From assembly GCA_027296665.1 (NCBI GenBank), contig JAPUIV010000018.1, forward strand, positions 1 through 8,720: a stretch of 8,720 nucleotides of DNA. Reading direction: 5' to 3'. The stretch is from Acidobacteriota bacterium (GTDB taxonomy: Bacteria > Acidobacteriota > Polarisedimenticolia > JAPUIV01). Each line of letters starts with the position of its first letter. Within the stretch, counting starts at the first letter, position 1. The notes beneath the pieces were generated by a model that searched no databases, was not told where the DNA came from, and saw only the letters and a list, made by a program, of their open reading frames with translations. The position numbers were made by a program, and so were the translations under genes. This document shows positions 1-6,570 of this stretch, one piece after another.

Positions 1-1
1 G

Positions 2-262
2 GCGGCGTCCTGCTCGGCCACCGACACCGATTTCGCAATCTATGAAGGCACCATGGGAGATTTCAACAGCCACCTTCCGGTTTTCTGTAGCACCGGCGGG
101 GCGACCGCCCTTACCTTCACTCCGGCCGCGGAAAGCACCTATTACCTCGTGGTGCCAAAAAACCTCGACCGCGAGGGCTCATACGGAACCGGCAAGCTCG
201 GAGCGGAGCGGCCGCGGAGCGACCTCGCCTGCCTTTTGCAGGCGACCGGCACCTGCCCATAG
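2..262 (+). CDS. C-terminal part of a secreted protein with a PPC-like domain (partial at window start)
   Basis: The reading frame is open from the first bases to a TAG at 260-262, giving 86 visible residues; the start lies outside the window. The residues have the look of a bacterial pre-peptidase C-terminal (PPC) or related beta-sandwich domain: an aspartate-rich turn followed by DFAIYEG, a conserved Cys in CSTGG, a hydrophobic strand ALTFTP, then TYYLVVPKN and a terminal EGSYG. Such domains sit at the C-terminus of exported hydrolases and surface proteins and are often processed or used for surface placement. The last 25 or so residues, ending in two cysteines, have no recognisable fold. 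The catalytic or main domain is not visible, so the function of the whole protein cannot be stated. The downstream gene scar is separate. Confidence 0.6.
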   Translation, partial: AASCSATDTDFAIYEGTMGDFNSHLPVFCSTGGATALTFTPAAESTYYLVVPKNLDREGSYGTGKLGAERPRSDLACLLQATGTCP

Positions 263-290
263 CCTTCTAGGCGGCAGGGCGGGAAAATGA

Positions 291-491
291 AGAAAAAGCC
301 TCCTGCAGGAAAGAGGGGGATGGGAGGACTCCATCGCAGGCCAGATGGCGGATCCGAAAGACCCGGCGGCAGATCGACCCCCCTTCTTCTGCCCGGACTA
401 TTCCGGAGCGATCACCAACGAGGAGTTCGAGGATCTGTACGCCTACCTGGAATCGCTAGCGCCCAAACGGAAGAAATGGAAGGTCCGGTGA
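291..491 (+). pseudogene. Remnant resembling the C-terminus of a class I c-type cytochrome
   Basis: This frame is open from just after a TGA (288-290) to a TGA at 489-491. From an ATG at 345 it encodes 48 residues; no strong ribosome binding site precedes that ATG. The translation contains PPFFCPDYSGAITNEEFEDL, followed by YAYLESLAP and a basic tail. The arrangement of a Pro-rich segment, a short P-x-Y/F-x-G stretch, a TxEEFxDL helix start and xAYLxSL is what the last helix of mono-haem cytochromes c looks like (family knowledge, recognised by eye). No CxxCH haem motif is present in this frame or nearby, and a Cys stands where an axial Met-Pro would be expected. It is probably the decapitated end of a cytochrome gene; a real 48-residue protein is less likely. 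Confidence 0.4.
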
Positions 492-511
492 CCGGAAAAG
501 GAGACACCCGC

Positions 512-622
512 ATGCGCAATCTGCCGTCAATCATGTTGGCTTTTTTTGCCGCTCTCATGCCGGCATTGGCCGCTAATTTGACCTGCAGTCATTCCGAATC
601 TAAAATAAAATCGATTCAATGA
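512..622 (+). CDS. 36-residue ORF with signal peptide, possibly a truncated gene or a leader
   Basis: The ATG at 512 is preceded by a good ribosome binding site, AAGGAG at 498-503 with 8 nt spacing. The product has a short basic N-terminus (MRN), a hydrophobic core and an ALAA-type signal peptidase I site. Only 15 or so residues follow before the stop, so no mature domain remains. The stop overlaps the start of the next gene as ATGA (619-622), so coupled translation is possible. The last third is AT-rich and contains the promoter elements of the next gene, so it does not look like coding sequence. The simplest reading is the 5' end of an exported protein gene cut off near 575 when another segment was joined. 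A regulatory leader peptide is the alternative. Function unknown. Confidence 0.4.
   Translation: MRNLPSIMLAFFAALMPALAANLTCSHSESKIKSIQ
578..606 (+). promoter_or_regulatory. Sigma70-type promoter for the FG-GAP/thioredoxin gene
   Basis: TTGACC (578-583) matches the -35 consensus in five of six positions. After a spacer of exactly 17 nt, TAAAAT (601-606) matches the -10 consensus in five of six. The stretch is an AT-rich island in GC-rich surroundings. The predicted transcript start, near 612-614, lies only about 6 nt before the ATG at 619, so the message would be nearly leaderless; no ribosome binding site precedes that ATG. Confidence 0.55.
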
Positions 623-3381
623 GAGTAAAAACTCACATTTTGATCTTGACGGCTCTTTTTCTCTCCCTGGGCTGTGGCAGGGGCGGGGAGCAGGATCTCG
701 ACCTGGGCAGGATGGAAGCGGTCGAGGAACTCTCCGAATCCCTCGCAAACGATCTCCTTGCCCTGTCAATCGCCCTCCGCAAGAAAGACCTTCACACCAT
801 CCAGACTTACTTCGAAGAAAATGTAGTCGGCCCATCCCTACCGGTCCGTTCCGGACCCTTGGAACAACAGGTGAAGTGGATCTCCCGGCACGGATGGAGC
901 GGGGATGCCAACCCGGCACGGTCCCGGGCGCGGGAGGAGATCCTTTCCGAGATTGAAATCTTGCTGAATCATTTCTCGGTCCTCGAGGACGCTCGCATCA
1001 AGGTTAAGGAAGCCGAATTCCCCGAGGAGGGAAAAGGGAGGGCCCGGATCTCCATCTTTCTCATCGGCAGGGACACCGCGGGACGAAGGGAGTGGTGCAA
1101 GGGCGGGGGCTGGATCGAGGTGGTCCGGCCGGGAGGAGGGAACTGGCGGATCCGGAGCCTGGACCTGGATGGACTGGAATCGCAGGTGGCCGATATCGAT
1201 CTGTTCTCGGAGGTGGCTTTGCCCGCCGGCGTTGCGGCGATCTTTCCACCGTTTGGAGTCGCCCCGAATCTGGGATTCGCCTCGCACGGCGCGGCGGTCG
1301 CCGATATCAACAACGACGGACTTCTGGATATCGCCGCCACCGGAGTCGACACAAACTACCTGTACTTGAACCTGGGAGACGGCCGCTTTCGCGATATCTC
1401 CAAGGAGTCCCTGGTGGCCTACGCCCCCCCCGGCACCGGGCCGGTTTTCCTCGATTTTGACAACGATGGAGATCCAGATCTGTTTTTCGCGGCGGTCGGG
1501 AGGCAGATCCTCATGGAAAACCGCCCCGACCCGGACGGGGGAATCCGGTTCTGGAACATCTCCGACCTGGCCAACGTGGATGTCTCCACGGTAGGATTCA
1601 GCGCGGTGGCCGCGGACGTGAACGGCGACGGATTCACCGACATTTATGTCGCCTCCTATAACCGCTATGGAGAAGTATTTCCCAACAAATGGTACCGGGC
1701 GACCAACGGGACCAGGAACCTCTTGCTCATGAACCAGGGGGACGGAACCTTTCTGGAGGCGGGGGCCGAATGGGGGGTCGACGACGAAAGATGGAGCTAC
1801 GCGGCAGGATTCATCGATCTGGACGGCGATTCCGATCAAGATCTATACGTGGCCAACGATTTCGGAGAAAACGCCCTGTTCCGGAATGACGGCGATCACT
1901 TCACCGAGGTGGCGAAAGAGTTCGGCCTGGTCGATCCCGGATTCGGAATGGGTGTTTCGTTCGGGGATTTCGATAACGACGGGGATCTCGATCTCCACGT
2001 CACCAACATGTCCTCCACCGCCGGCGCCCGGATCCTCGGCCGGCTCTCTCCCGCGACACTGCCGGACAGGGAACTCCTGGCAAAGCTCGCCTCCGGAAAT
2101 AGCCTCTACGAGAACCTCGGTGGCGGAAAATTCCTGGAGGTGGCTGCCCGTTCGGGAATCCTTGCCGGAGGCTGGGCCTTCGGAGGAGGATTCATCGATT
2201 TCGATAATGACGGGTGGGAGGATCTCTATACCCCGAATGGCTTCATCTCGGGGAAATCGATGAAGGATACCTGAAGCCTTTTCTGGCGCCACGTCGTGGC
2301 CGCCTCCGCGGATATTGAACCGGCCGGAAACCCCGACTACACCGACCGCCATCTGGATGCCATCTTCAACGAAGGGTTCTCCTTCAGCGGGTACGAACGG
2401 GACATGCTTTCCCTGAATCTCGGCAAGGGAAAATATTTGAACATCTCGGGGGTTTCGGGCACCGATTCGATCTCCGACGGACGGGGCTCTATTTTCGCCG
2501 ATTTCGACAACGACGGAGATCTGGACATCTTTATGACCTCCGTCCAGGGTGAGGCCCATTTTCTTTTCCGGAACAATGTCGGCGAAAGAAATGCCTTCAT
2601 CCGTGTACAACTGGAGGGCCGGGAAAGCGGTTTCGACGCCTACGGAGCGGTCGTCCGGGTGAAGACATCCTCGGGCCTGCTGACGAAGATCAAAGCGGGG
2701 GGCAGCGGCTTTCTCTCCCAGAACGATCCCCGTCTCCTGTTCGGCCTGGGAAAGGATCAGGAGGCGGAATGGGTCGAGGTAACCTGGCCGGCGGGCCGGA
2801 CCCAACGGTTCGAACATGTTGCCGCCGGCAGCGCCATCCGGATCGTTGAAGGAGACTCTCTTCTCGAACAGATCGCCGAGGCGAGATTCAGGCTCGTCGA
2901 TCCCCTTTCCCGAAGGGAGGAGATCCTGGCCCGGACCGGATTTCGAAAGGGAGAACCGTTCCCGGATCTGCTCCTCCGGGACCTCGATCAGGGGGAATCG
3001 AGACTTCGCGACCTGATCCGATCGGATCGGATGACCCTGGTCAATCTCTGGGCGACCTATTGCCTTCCCTGCCAGGCGGAAATGCCGGTGCTTCAATCGA
3101 TGCAGAAGGAATTCCTCAAGGCGGGGATCGATCTCATTGGCGTGAGCATCGACGTGGCAACCGTTGGGGGTGTATCTGGGTTCCTGGAAAAATACGGTAT
3201 TACGTATCCGATCTACACGATGGACGAAAACTCCCTTTCGGATCTCTTCGAGCGCGGCGAGGTGATGATCCCGATCTCCTTTCTGCTCGACGGCCAGGGG
3301 CGCATCATGGACGTTCTGGCCGGCTGGTCCGGAGATTCGCGGGAAGAGCTGGAACGGTTCATCTCCCTCGCCGGCCGTTGA
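619..3381 (+). CDS. Candidate selenoprotein: exported FG-GAP/ASPIC-UnbV protein fused to a TlpA-like thioredoxin domain, with in-frame UGA at codon 552
   Basis: Read through the TGA at 2272-2274, the frame gives 920 residues. It starts with an export signal (basic MRVKTH, hydrophobic core, LSLGC), which may be a loose lipobox. Seven calcium-binding D-x-D/N-x-D-G/S-x-x-D motifs of FG-GAP/VCBS repeats begin at residues 229, 279, 333, 400, 450, 527 and 628, so the repeat series straddles the TGA. An ASPIC/UnbV (CRTAC1-type) domain spans about 658-732. A TlpA/ResA-type thioredoxin domain spans about 775-920, with WATYCLPC (Cys815, Cys818). If split in two, the downstream piece could start only at GTG 2296, without ribosome binding site or signal peptide, yet it holds domains that belong outside the cytoplasm. 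Both halves keep the frame with no other lesion. Sec insertion is inferred; a nonsense mutation or sequencing error is the alternative. Enzymatic role unknown, probably thiol redox. Confidence 0.72.
2272..2274 (+). other. In-frame UGA, proposed selenocysteine codon (residue 552)
   Basis: The TGA lies between GKSMKDT and SLFWRHVVA in one continuous frame of an FG-GAP/ASPIC protein. From memory, related CRTAC1-family proteins carry an F-W-R-x-V-V stretch like the one that follows, and I believe some have Cys at the TGA position, but I could not check an alignment. Other genes in the window use TGA as a normal stop (3379-3381, 5542-5544, 6567-6569), so general reassignment of the codon is unlikely. 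Confidence 0.65.
2285..2304 (+). promoter_or_regulatory. Putative bacterial SECIS hairpin
   Basis: GGCGCCAC (2285-2292) pairs with GTGGCCGCC (2296-2304), leaving one unpaired C at 2300 or 2301 and a three-base apical loop GUC (2293-2295). That is an 8-bp, nearly all-GC stem. The loop begins 18 nt after the last base of the TGA. The known bacterial SECIS rule is a small apical loop with a G in its first two positions, roughly 16-37 nt after the UGA, on a short stem near the codon; this hairpin meets it. In E. coli fdhF the loop GU dinucleotide contacts SelB, and a GU is present here at almost the same distance. The bulge is on the 3' side, not the 5' side as in fdhF. GC-rich coding DNA can give such hairpins by chance. 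Confidence 0.55.
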
Positions 3382-3390
3382 ACCCGGCCC

Positions 3391-4575
3391 TCAGATCCGG
3401 GAAAGCATCTCCAACGTCCGATCGATCTCTCCCTCGGTGTTGTACAGATGGGGGCTGAACCGTATGGTTCCCCTCCGCAAGGCCGCAAAGATACCCGACT
3501 CTTTCAAGGTCCGGTGGATCGCAACATTCCGGTCCCGATCCTTGTGGGAAACCAGAATGAGGGTCGAACGGGAGGAGCCGGTCCGGGGGCTGAGGAGATC
3601 GAATCTCCGGCGGTCCAGACCGTCCAGAAAGCGCGAAACCAGATGGTTGTCATGCCCCGCTACCCGATCGATGCCCCGTTCCAGCAGGTATTCCAGCGAG
3701 GCGGTCCAAGCCTTGAAGTTGAAGAAATTGGCGGTGCCGAAAATGTCGTAACGCCGGGCGCCGAGGTCCTTCCTGATCGTCAGTTCCCGCTCGGTTCCCA
3801 GGTCGTCCGCGTCCTGCATCGCCAGCCAGTAGGCCTGGTTGTACTCGAGCGACTCGCGCAGGGCCGGCCGAATCCAGCAGAACCCGGTGCCGTACGGCCC
3901 GCAAAGCCATTTGAAACCAACACAGGTTAGGGCGTCCACGTTCATTCCGGAGAGATCCAGGGGGCGGGCCCCCAGTCCCTGGGAAGCGTTCAGCACGAAG
4001 GCTACCCCGCGGTCCCGGCAGATCGACCCGAGGAGTCCTTCATCCACTGCATAACCGGTGAAGGAGTGCACCCATGTAGTGCAAAACACCCGGGTGGCCG
4101 GGGAGATGTTCCTGGCCAGATCCTCGACTCCTATCACCGCCCCCCGGGGCCGGATCTGCCGGACCGAGACCCCCCGGCGTTCGAGACCCAGCCAGGGAAG
4201 GATGGTGGAAGGAAAATCGTCCCGCACCAGAAGGACTTCATCCCCCGATCTCCAGGGGTAGCCGTTCGCCAGCAGGTGAAGCCCGTAGGAACTGCTGTTG
4301 GCGAGGATCACCTCCTCCGCGGGCGCCCCGATGAGACGCCCAAGAATCCGTCTCAATCGGGAGGGAACGGAGCCGAATCGTTCCGTAGTCATTTCCCAGG
4401 GATGAAGTTTCCATGAGATCGCCTCCCGCGCCTCATCCGCCGCGACACGAGGGAGAGCTCCCTGGTGGGCCGTGTTGAGCCATACCTCCCCCTTCGTCAG
4501 ATCGAAATCTCCGGTGAAGTCTTCCACGAAAAAATCCTGCCACACGTTCGCCGGGGAGTCAAACCGCACTGACAT
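3391..4575 (-). CDS. Class V PLP-dependent aminotransferase / cysteine desulfurase-fold enzyme
   Basis: The 394-residue product has the length and layout of the class V aminotransferase (fold type I) family. N-terminal WLNTAHQGALP matches the substrate-loop start of this family, and ANSSSYGLHLLA is the phosphate-binding turn. GFKWLCGPYGTGF carries the PLP lysine, Lys222, and GTANFFNFKAW lies where other members bind substrate. At the position that normally holds the Asp contacting the pyridine nitrogen, the protein has Asn196 (FVLNASQGLG). I favour the start at 4575 because the conserved fold begins soon after it; an upstream ATG at 4698 would run through the divergent promoter and into the opposite gene. 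No ribosome binding site is visible. The gene ends 9 bp from the converging upstream gene. Family members include cysteine desulfurases, isopenicillin N epimerase-like enzymes and kynureninase, so the substrate is open. Confidence 0.85.
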   Translation of the reverse strand: MSVRFDSPANVWQDFFVEDFTGDFDLTKGEVWLNTAHQGALPRVAADEAREAISWKLHPWEMTTERFGSVPSRLRRILGRLIGAPAEEVILANSSSYGLHLLANGYPWRSGDEVLLVRDDFPSTILPWLGLERRGVSVRQIRPRGAVIGVEDLARNISPATRVFCTTWVHSFTGYAVDEGLLGSICRDRGVAFVLNASQGLGARPLDLSGMNVDALTCVGFKWLCGPYGTGFCWIRPALRESLEYNQAYWLAMQDADDLGTERELTIRKDLGARRYDIFGTANFFNFKAWTASLEYLLERGIDRVAGHDNHLVSRFLDGLDRRRFDLLSPRTGSSRSTLILVSHKDRDRNVAIHRTLKESGIFAALRRGTIRFSPHLYNTEGEIDRTLEMLSRI

Positions 4576-4582
4576 CGGGCTA

Positions 4583-4610
4583 TTGCCCAGGATATGGACT
4601 CCGGTATAAT
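4583..4610 (+). promoter_or_regulatory. Promoter for the receiver-HATPase gene
   Basis: A perfect -10 box TATAAT at 4605-4610 lies 16 nt after TTGCCC (4583-4588), which matches four of six -35 positions. Transcription would begin near 4617, giving a leader of about 25 nt that contains the strong ribosome binding site GGAAGGAG at 4631-4638. The elements interleave with those of the divergent aminotransferase gene. Confidence 0.5.
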
Positions 4611-4617
4611 TGGCCAA
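4589..4617 (-). promoter_or_regulatory. Possible promoter for the aminotransferase gene
   Basis: On the minus strand TTGGCC (4617-4612) is followed after 17 nt by TATCCT (4594-4589); each box matches consensus in four of six positions. The predicted start of transcription falls about 6 nt before the ATG at 4575, again giving a nearly leaderless message. A small inverted repeat, GGGC-TATT-GCCC (4577-4588), lies between the -10 box and the ATG. Confidence 0.3.
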
Positions 4618-4641
4618 AGCGTTTATCGGTGGAAGGAGACC

Positions 4642-5544
4642 ATGCCTACCATTCTCGTGGTGGATGACGATGATGCCGACCGGGAACATGTCCGTCACTG
4701 CCTGGAGGGTCTGGATAACCTGGAAATCCTCTTTGCCCGCGAGGGAGGAGAGGCTCTGGAACAGATCTCCAGACGACTACCCGACCTGGTCTTGACCGAT
4801 CTCCTCATGCCGGGAATGGACGGCCACGATCTCGTGAAGAGGATCCGGAGCGATTTCCCCCTGGTTCCGGTCCTGCTGATGACCTCCCAGGGTTGCGAAC
4901 AGATTGCCCTCGGAGCTCTCAGGGCGGGCGCGGCAAGTTACGTGCCCAAGAACGACCTCGGCAATGACCTGGTGGATACGGTGGAGCATGTCCTCACCTT
5001 CGCCGAGGCAAGAAGATCCCGAAGGACGGTTCTCGGATACCTGGAACACTCCGCGACCGAATTCCATCTCGAAAACGATCCTTCCCTGATATCCCCCCTG
5101 GCAGGGTATTTCCAGGAAAATCTTGAACACCTGGGATTCGGCACCGAAACGGTTCGAACCCAGGTGGGAGTGGCCATCATGGAAGCTCTTTCCAATGCCA
5201 TGATCCACGGCAACCTGGAGATCGGTTCGAAATTGAAGCATCTGGATCGGGAAAAGTACCAGGGGATCTTGAACCGCCGCCGGCAACAGCACCCCTATGC
5301 CGGCAGGAAGGTCCGATGCAGCTCGCGGGAATCGAAGGAAAGGATCGAATACACCATCCGGGATCAAGGGCAGGGATTTGATCCCGCCTCCCTGCCCGAT
5401 CCCACCGCTCCCAAAAATGTTCTTGGAGTCGCCGGCCGGGGAATCCTGTTGATCCGGACTTTCATGGACGAGGTCGAATTCAACAAGAAAGGGAATGAGA
5501 TCAGGATGATCAAGAACGGTCTCCCCGGCCCAGCCGCTAGTTGA
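4642..5544 (+). CDS. Response regulator with C-terminal HATPase domain (RsbW-like or histidine-kinase-like)
   Basis: The 300-residue protein starts with a receiver domain (residues 3-120): acidic cluster Asp8-Asp11, phosphoacceptor Asp53 in LTDLLMPGMDG, Thr81 and Lys103. After a helical linker comes a GHKL ATPase domain (about 150-295), with N-box Glu181...Asn185, a G1 box D241-x-G-x-G245 and a G2 box around GVAGRG (262-267). No HisKA/DHp phospho-acceptor helix is seen, so the ATPase resembles serine anti-sigma kinases such as RsbW/SpoIIAB more than a sensor kinase; this is inference. A likely role is phosphorylation-controlled switching of an anti-sigma or partner kinase. The ATG at 4642 is chosen over one at 4594 because GGAAGGAG lies 3 nt upstream and the receiver fold begins directly. 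It is transcribed away from the aminotransferase. No partner kinase or sigma factor is in the window. Confidence 0.85.
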   Translation: MPTILVVDDDDADREHVRHCLEGLDNLEILFAREGGEALEQISRRLPDLVLTDLLMPGMDGHDLVKRIRSDFPLVPVLLMTSQGCEQIALGALRAGAASYVPKNDLGNDLVDTVEHVLTFAEARRSRRTVLGYLEHSATEFHLENDPSLISPLAGYFQENLEHLGFGTETVRTQVGVAIMEALSNAMIHGNLEIGSKLKHLDREKYQGILNRRRQQHPYAGRKVRCSSRESKERIEYTIRDQGQGFDPASLPDPTAPKNVLGVAGRGILLIRTFMDEVEFNKKGNEIRMIKNGLPGPAAS

Positions 5545-5556
5545 ACCGGGCGGGGA

Positions 5557-6570
5557 TCAATTGCTCCGGCGGATCCCGAGATTGAGGATCTTCTGCAATA
5601 GATCCTCGAACGGAATGTCTATGTGGGCAGCCGCCGAAGAAAACTCCTCGTCTTCCGCTAGATCGGGATTCGCGTTCACTTCCAGAAAGAAGAGCTTCCC
5701 ATCCGCCGTCAAGCGATAGTCAACCCGGGCGTATCCGTCCAGCTCGAGGGTCCTGTAGATCCGCTTGCTGTTGTGGGCGATATGCTTTTTCAGTTCTTCC
5801 GAGATCCCGGTGGCAAAGCGATGATTGATCCCCCTGAGTTTCTGGTAATCGAGGTTGTGCTTCGCACGGGCTGTGGCAATTGGCAATGAGGATTCCGCCT
5901 TCTTTTTGAACACCAACTCCCAGGTCGGGAAGACCTGCAGGCGCTGGTTCCCCAGGATCCCGACATACAGTTCACGGCCGTCAATGTATTCTTCCGCGAT
6001 TGCGTCGGTGCAAATATTTTTGTGAATGAAGGAGACCCGCTCGGCGAGTTTTTCTTCACTATCCACCACCGAAGCCTGGGAGATCCCCAGCGAGGAGTGC
6101 TCCATCAAGCTCTTCACGATGACCGGGAATGTCAATCGCCGGGGTTTGCGAACGCGCCGACCCCGGGGAAACACGGCGAATCCCGGCACACGGATCCGAT
6201 GGTAGGCCAGCATCTTCTTGGCAAGAGCCTTTCCCCGGGAGAGAACAAGTCCGCGGGGATTGCAGCCCGTATAGGGGACTTTGAGGAGTTCGAGATAGCC
6301 CACCACGTGCTGGTCGTACACCGCCTCTCCCTGGAACTCCTCCAGGAGATTGAAAACGATGTGTGGCTTCCAGTTCTCCACCGATTCCCGGATCGGCAGC
6401 AACTCGTGCTGAACCCCCAGGGGGGTCACCTCATGCCCCATCGCCCGCAAGGTGGAAACAATGTCGTATTCAGTTTTCCACTCATTCATCTCCTTCTGGG
6501 AGAACCCCTTGAGGTCGTCGGGGGGGACCACTTCGGGATGCATGAGAACGAGGACTCGAAGTTTTCTCAT
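5557..6570 (-). CDS. ATP-grasp ligase, D-alanine-D-alanine ligase-like
   Basis: The 337-residue product has the three-part layout of D-Ala-D-Ala ligase-like ATP-grasp enzymes. The N-terminal part has a Rossmann-type start, MRKLRVLVLM, and HIVFNLLEEFQGEA, as in Ddl. The central ATP-binding part has FPVIVKSLMEHSSLGIS and EEYIDGRELYVGILGN. The C-terminal part has ARVDYRL and the metal-binding FLEVNANPDL. True Ddl usually ends its metal motif in N-x-x-P-G; the N-P-D-L here and the tail EFSSAAAH point to an amino-acid or peptide ligase of other specificity. The open frame extends far upstream to 7227 but that part is out-of-frame sequence of the neighbouring gene. The ATG at 6570 overlaps the stop of the metallopeptidase gene as ATGA and has no ribosome binding site, so it is probably translated by coupling. 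Substrate unknown. Confidence 0.82.
   Translation of the reverse strand: MRKLRVLVLMHPEVVPPDDLKGFSQKEMNEWKTEYDIVSTLRAMGHEVTPLGVQHELLPIRESVENWKPHIVFNLLEEFQGEAVYDQHVVGYLELLKVPYTGCNPRGLVLSRGKALAKKMLAYHRIRVPGFAVFPRGRRVRKPRRLTFPVIVKSLMEHSSLGISQASVVDSEEKLAERVSFIHKNICTDAIAEEYIDGRELYVGILGNQRLQVFPTWELVFKKKAESSLPIATARAKHNLDYQKLRGINHRFATGISEELKKHIAHNSKRIYRTLELDGYARVDYRLTADGKLFFLEVNANPDLAEDEEFSSAAAHIDIPFEDLLQKILNLGIRRSN

Noticed and set aside
301..310. Palindrome TCCTGCAGGA
   Set aside because: A single 10-bp palindrome in the gene scar with no partner or context; chance is sufficient.
287..511. Upstream part of the long frame that ends at 622
   Set aside because: Arg/Gly/Pro-rich translation without a domain; the cytochrome-like frame and the start at 512 explain the region better.
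2272..2298. Two separate genes, the second starting at GTG 2296
   Set aside because: The GTG has no ribosome binding site, the second part would lack an export signal, and the residues between the TGA and the GTG (SLFWRH) look conserved. Single read-through fits better, though it is unproven.
838..3096. Long minus-strand open frames (333 and 417 codons) opposite the FG-GAP gene
   Set aside because: They are antisense shadows of Asp/Gly-rich repeats; they show repeated VVVEI-type strings and no domain, start signal or export signal.
619..3381. Ordinary pseudogene caused by a nonsense mutation
   Set aside because: No second lesion exists in 920 codons and the Asp motifs and CxxC are intact on both sides. 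A very recent mutation or sequencing error cannot be excluded.
3373..3389. GGCCG/CGGCC hairpin between the converging genes at 3381 and 3391
   Set aside because: Only 5 bp and no T-tract; such pairs are frequent in GC-rich DNA.
4576..4698. Aminotransferase start at the upstream ATG (4698)
   Set aside because: It would run through the divergent promoter region and the first codons of the opposite gene, adding residues without aminotransferase similarity.
5553..5577. Inverted repeat GGGATC/GATCCC between converging genes as a terminator
   Set aside because: The loop is 13 nt and no T-run follows on either strand; it is too weak to call.
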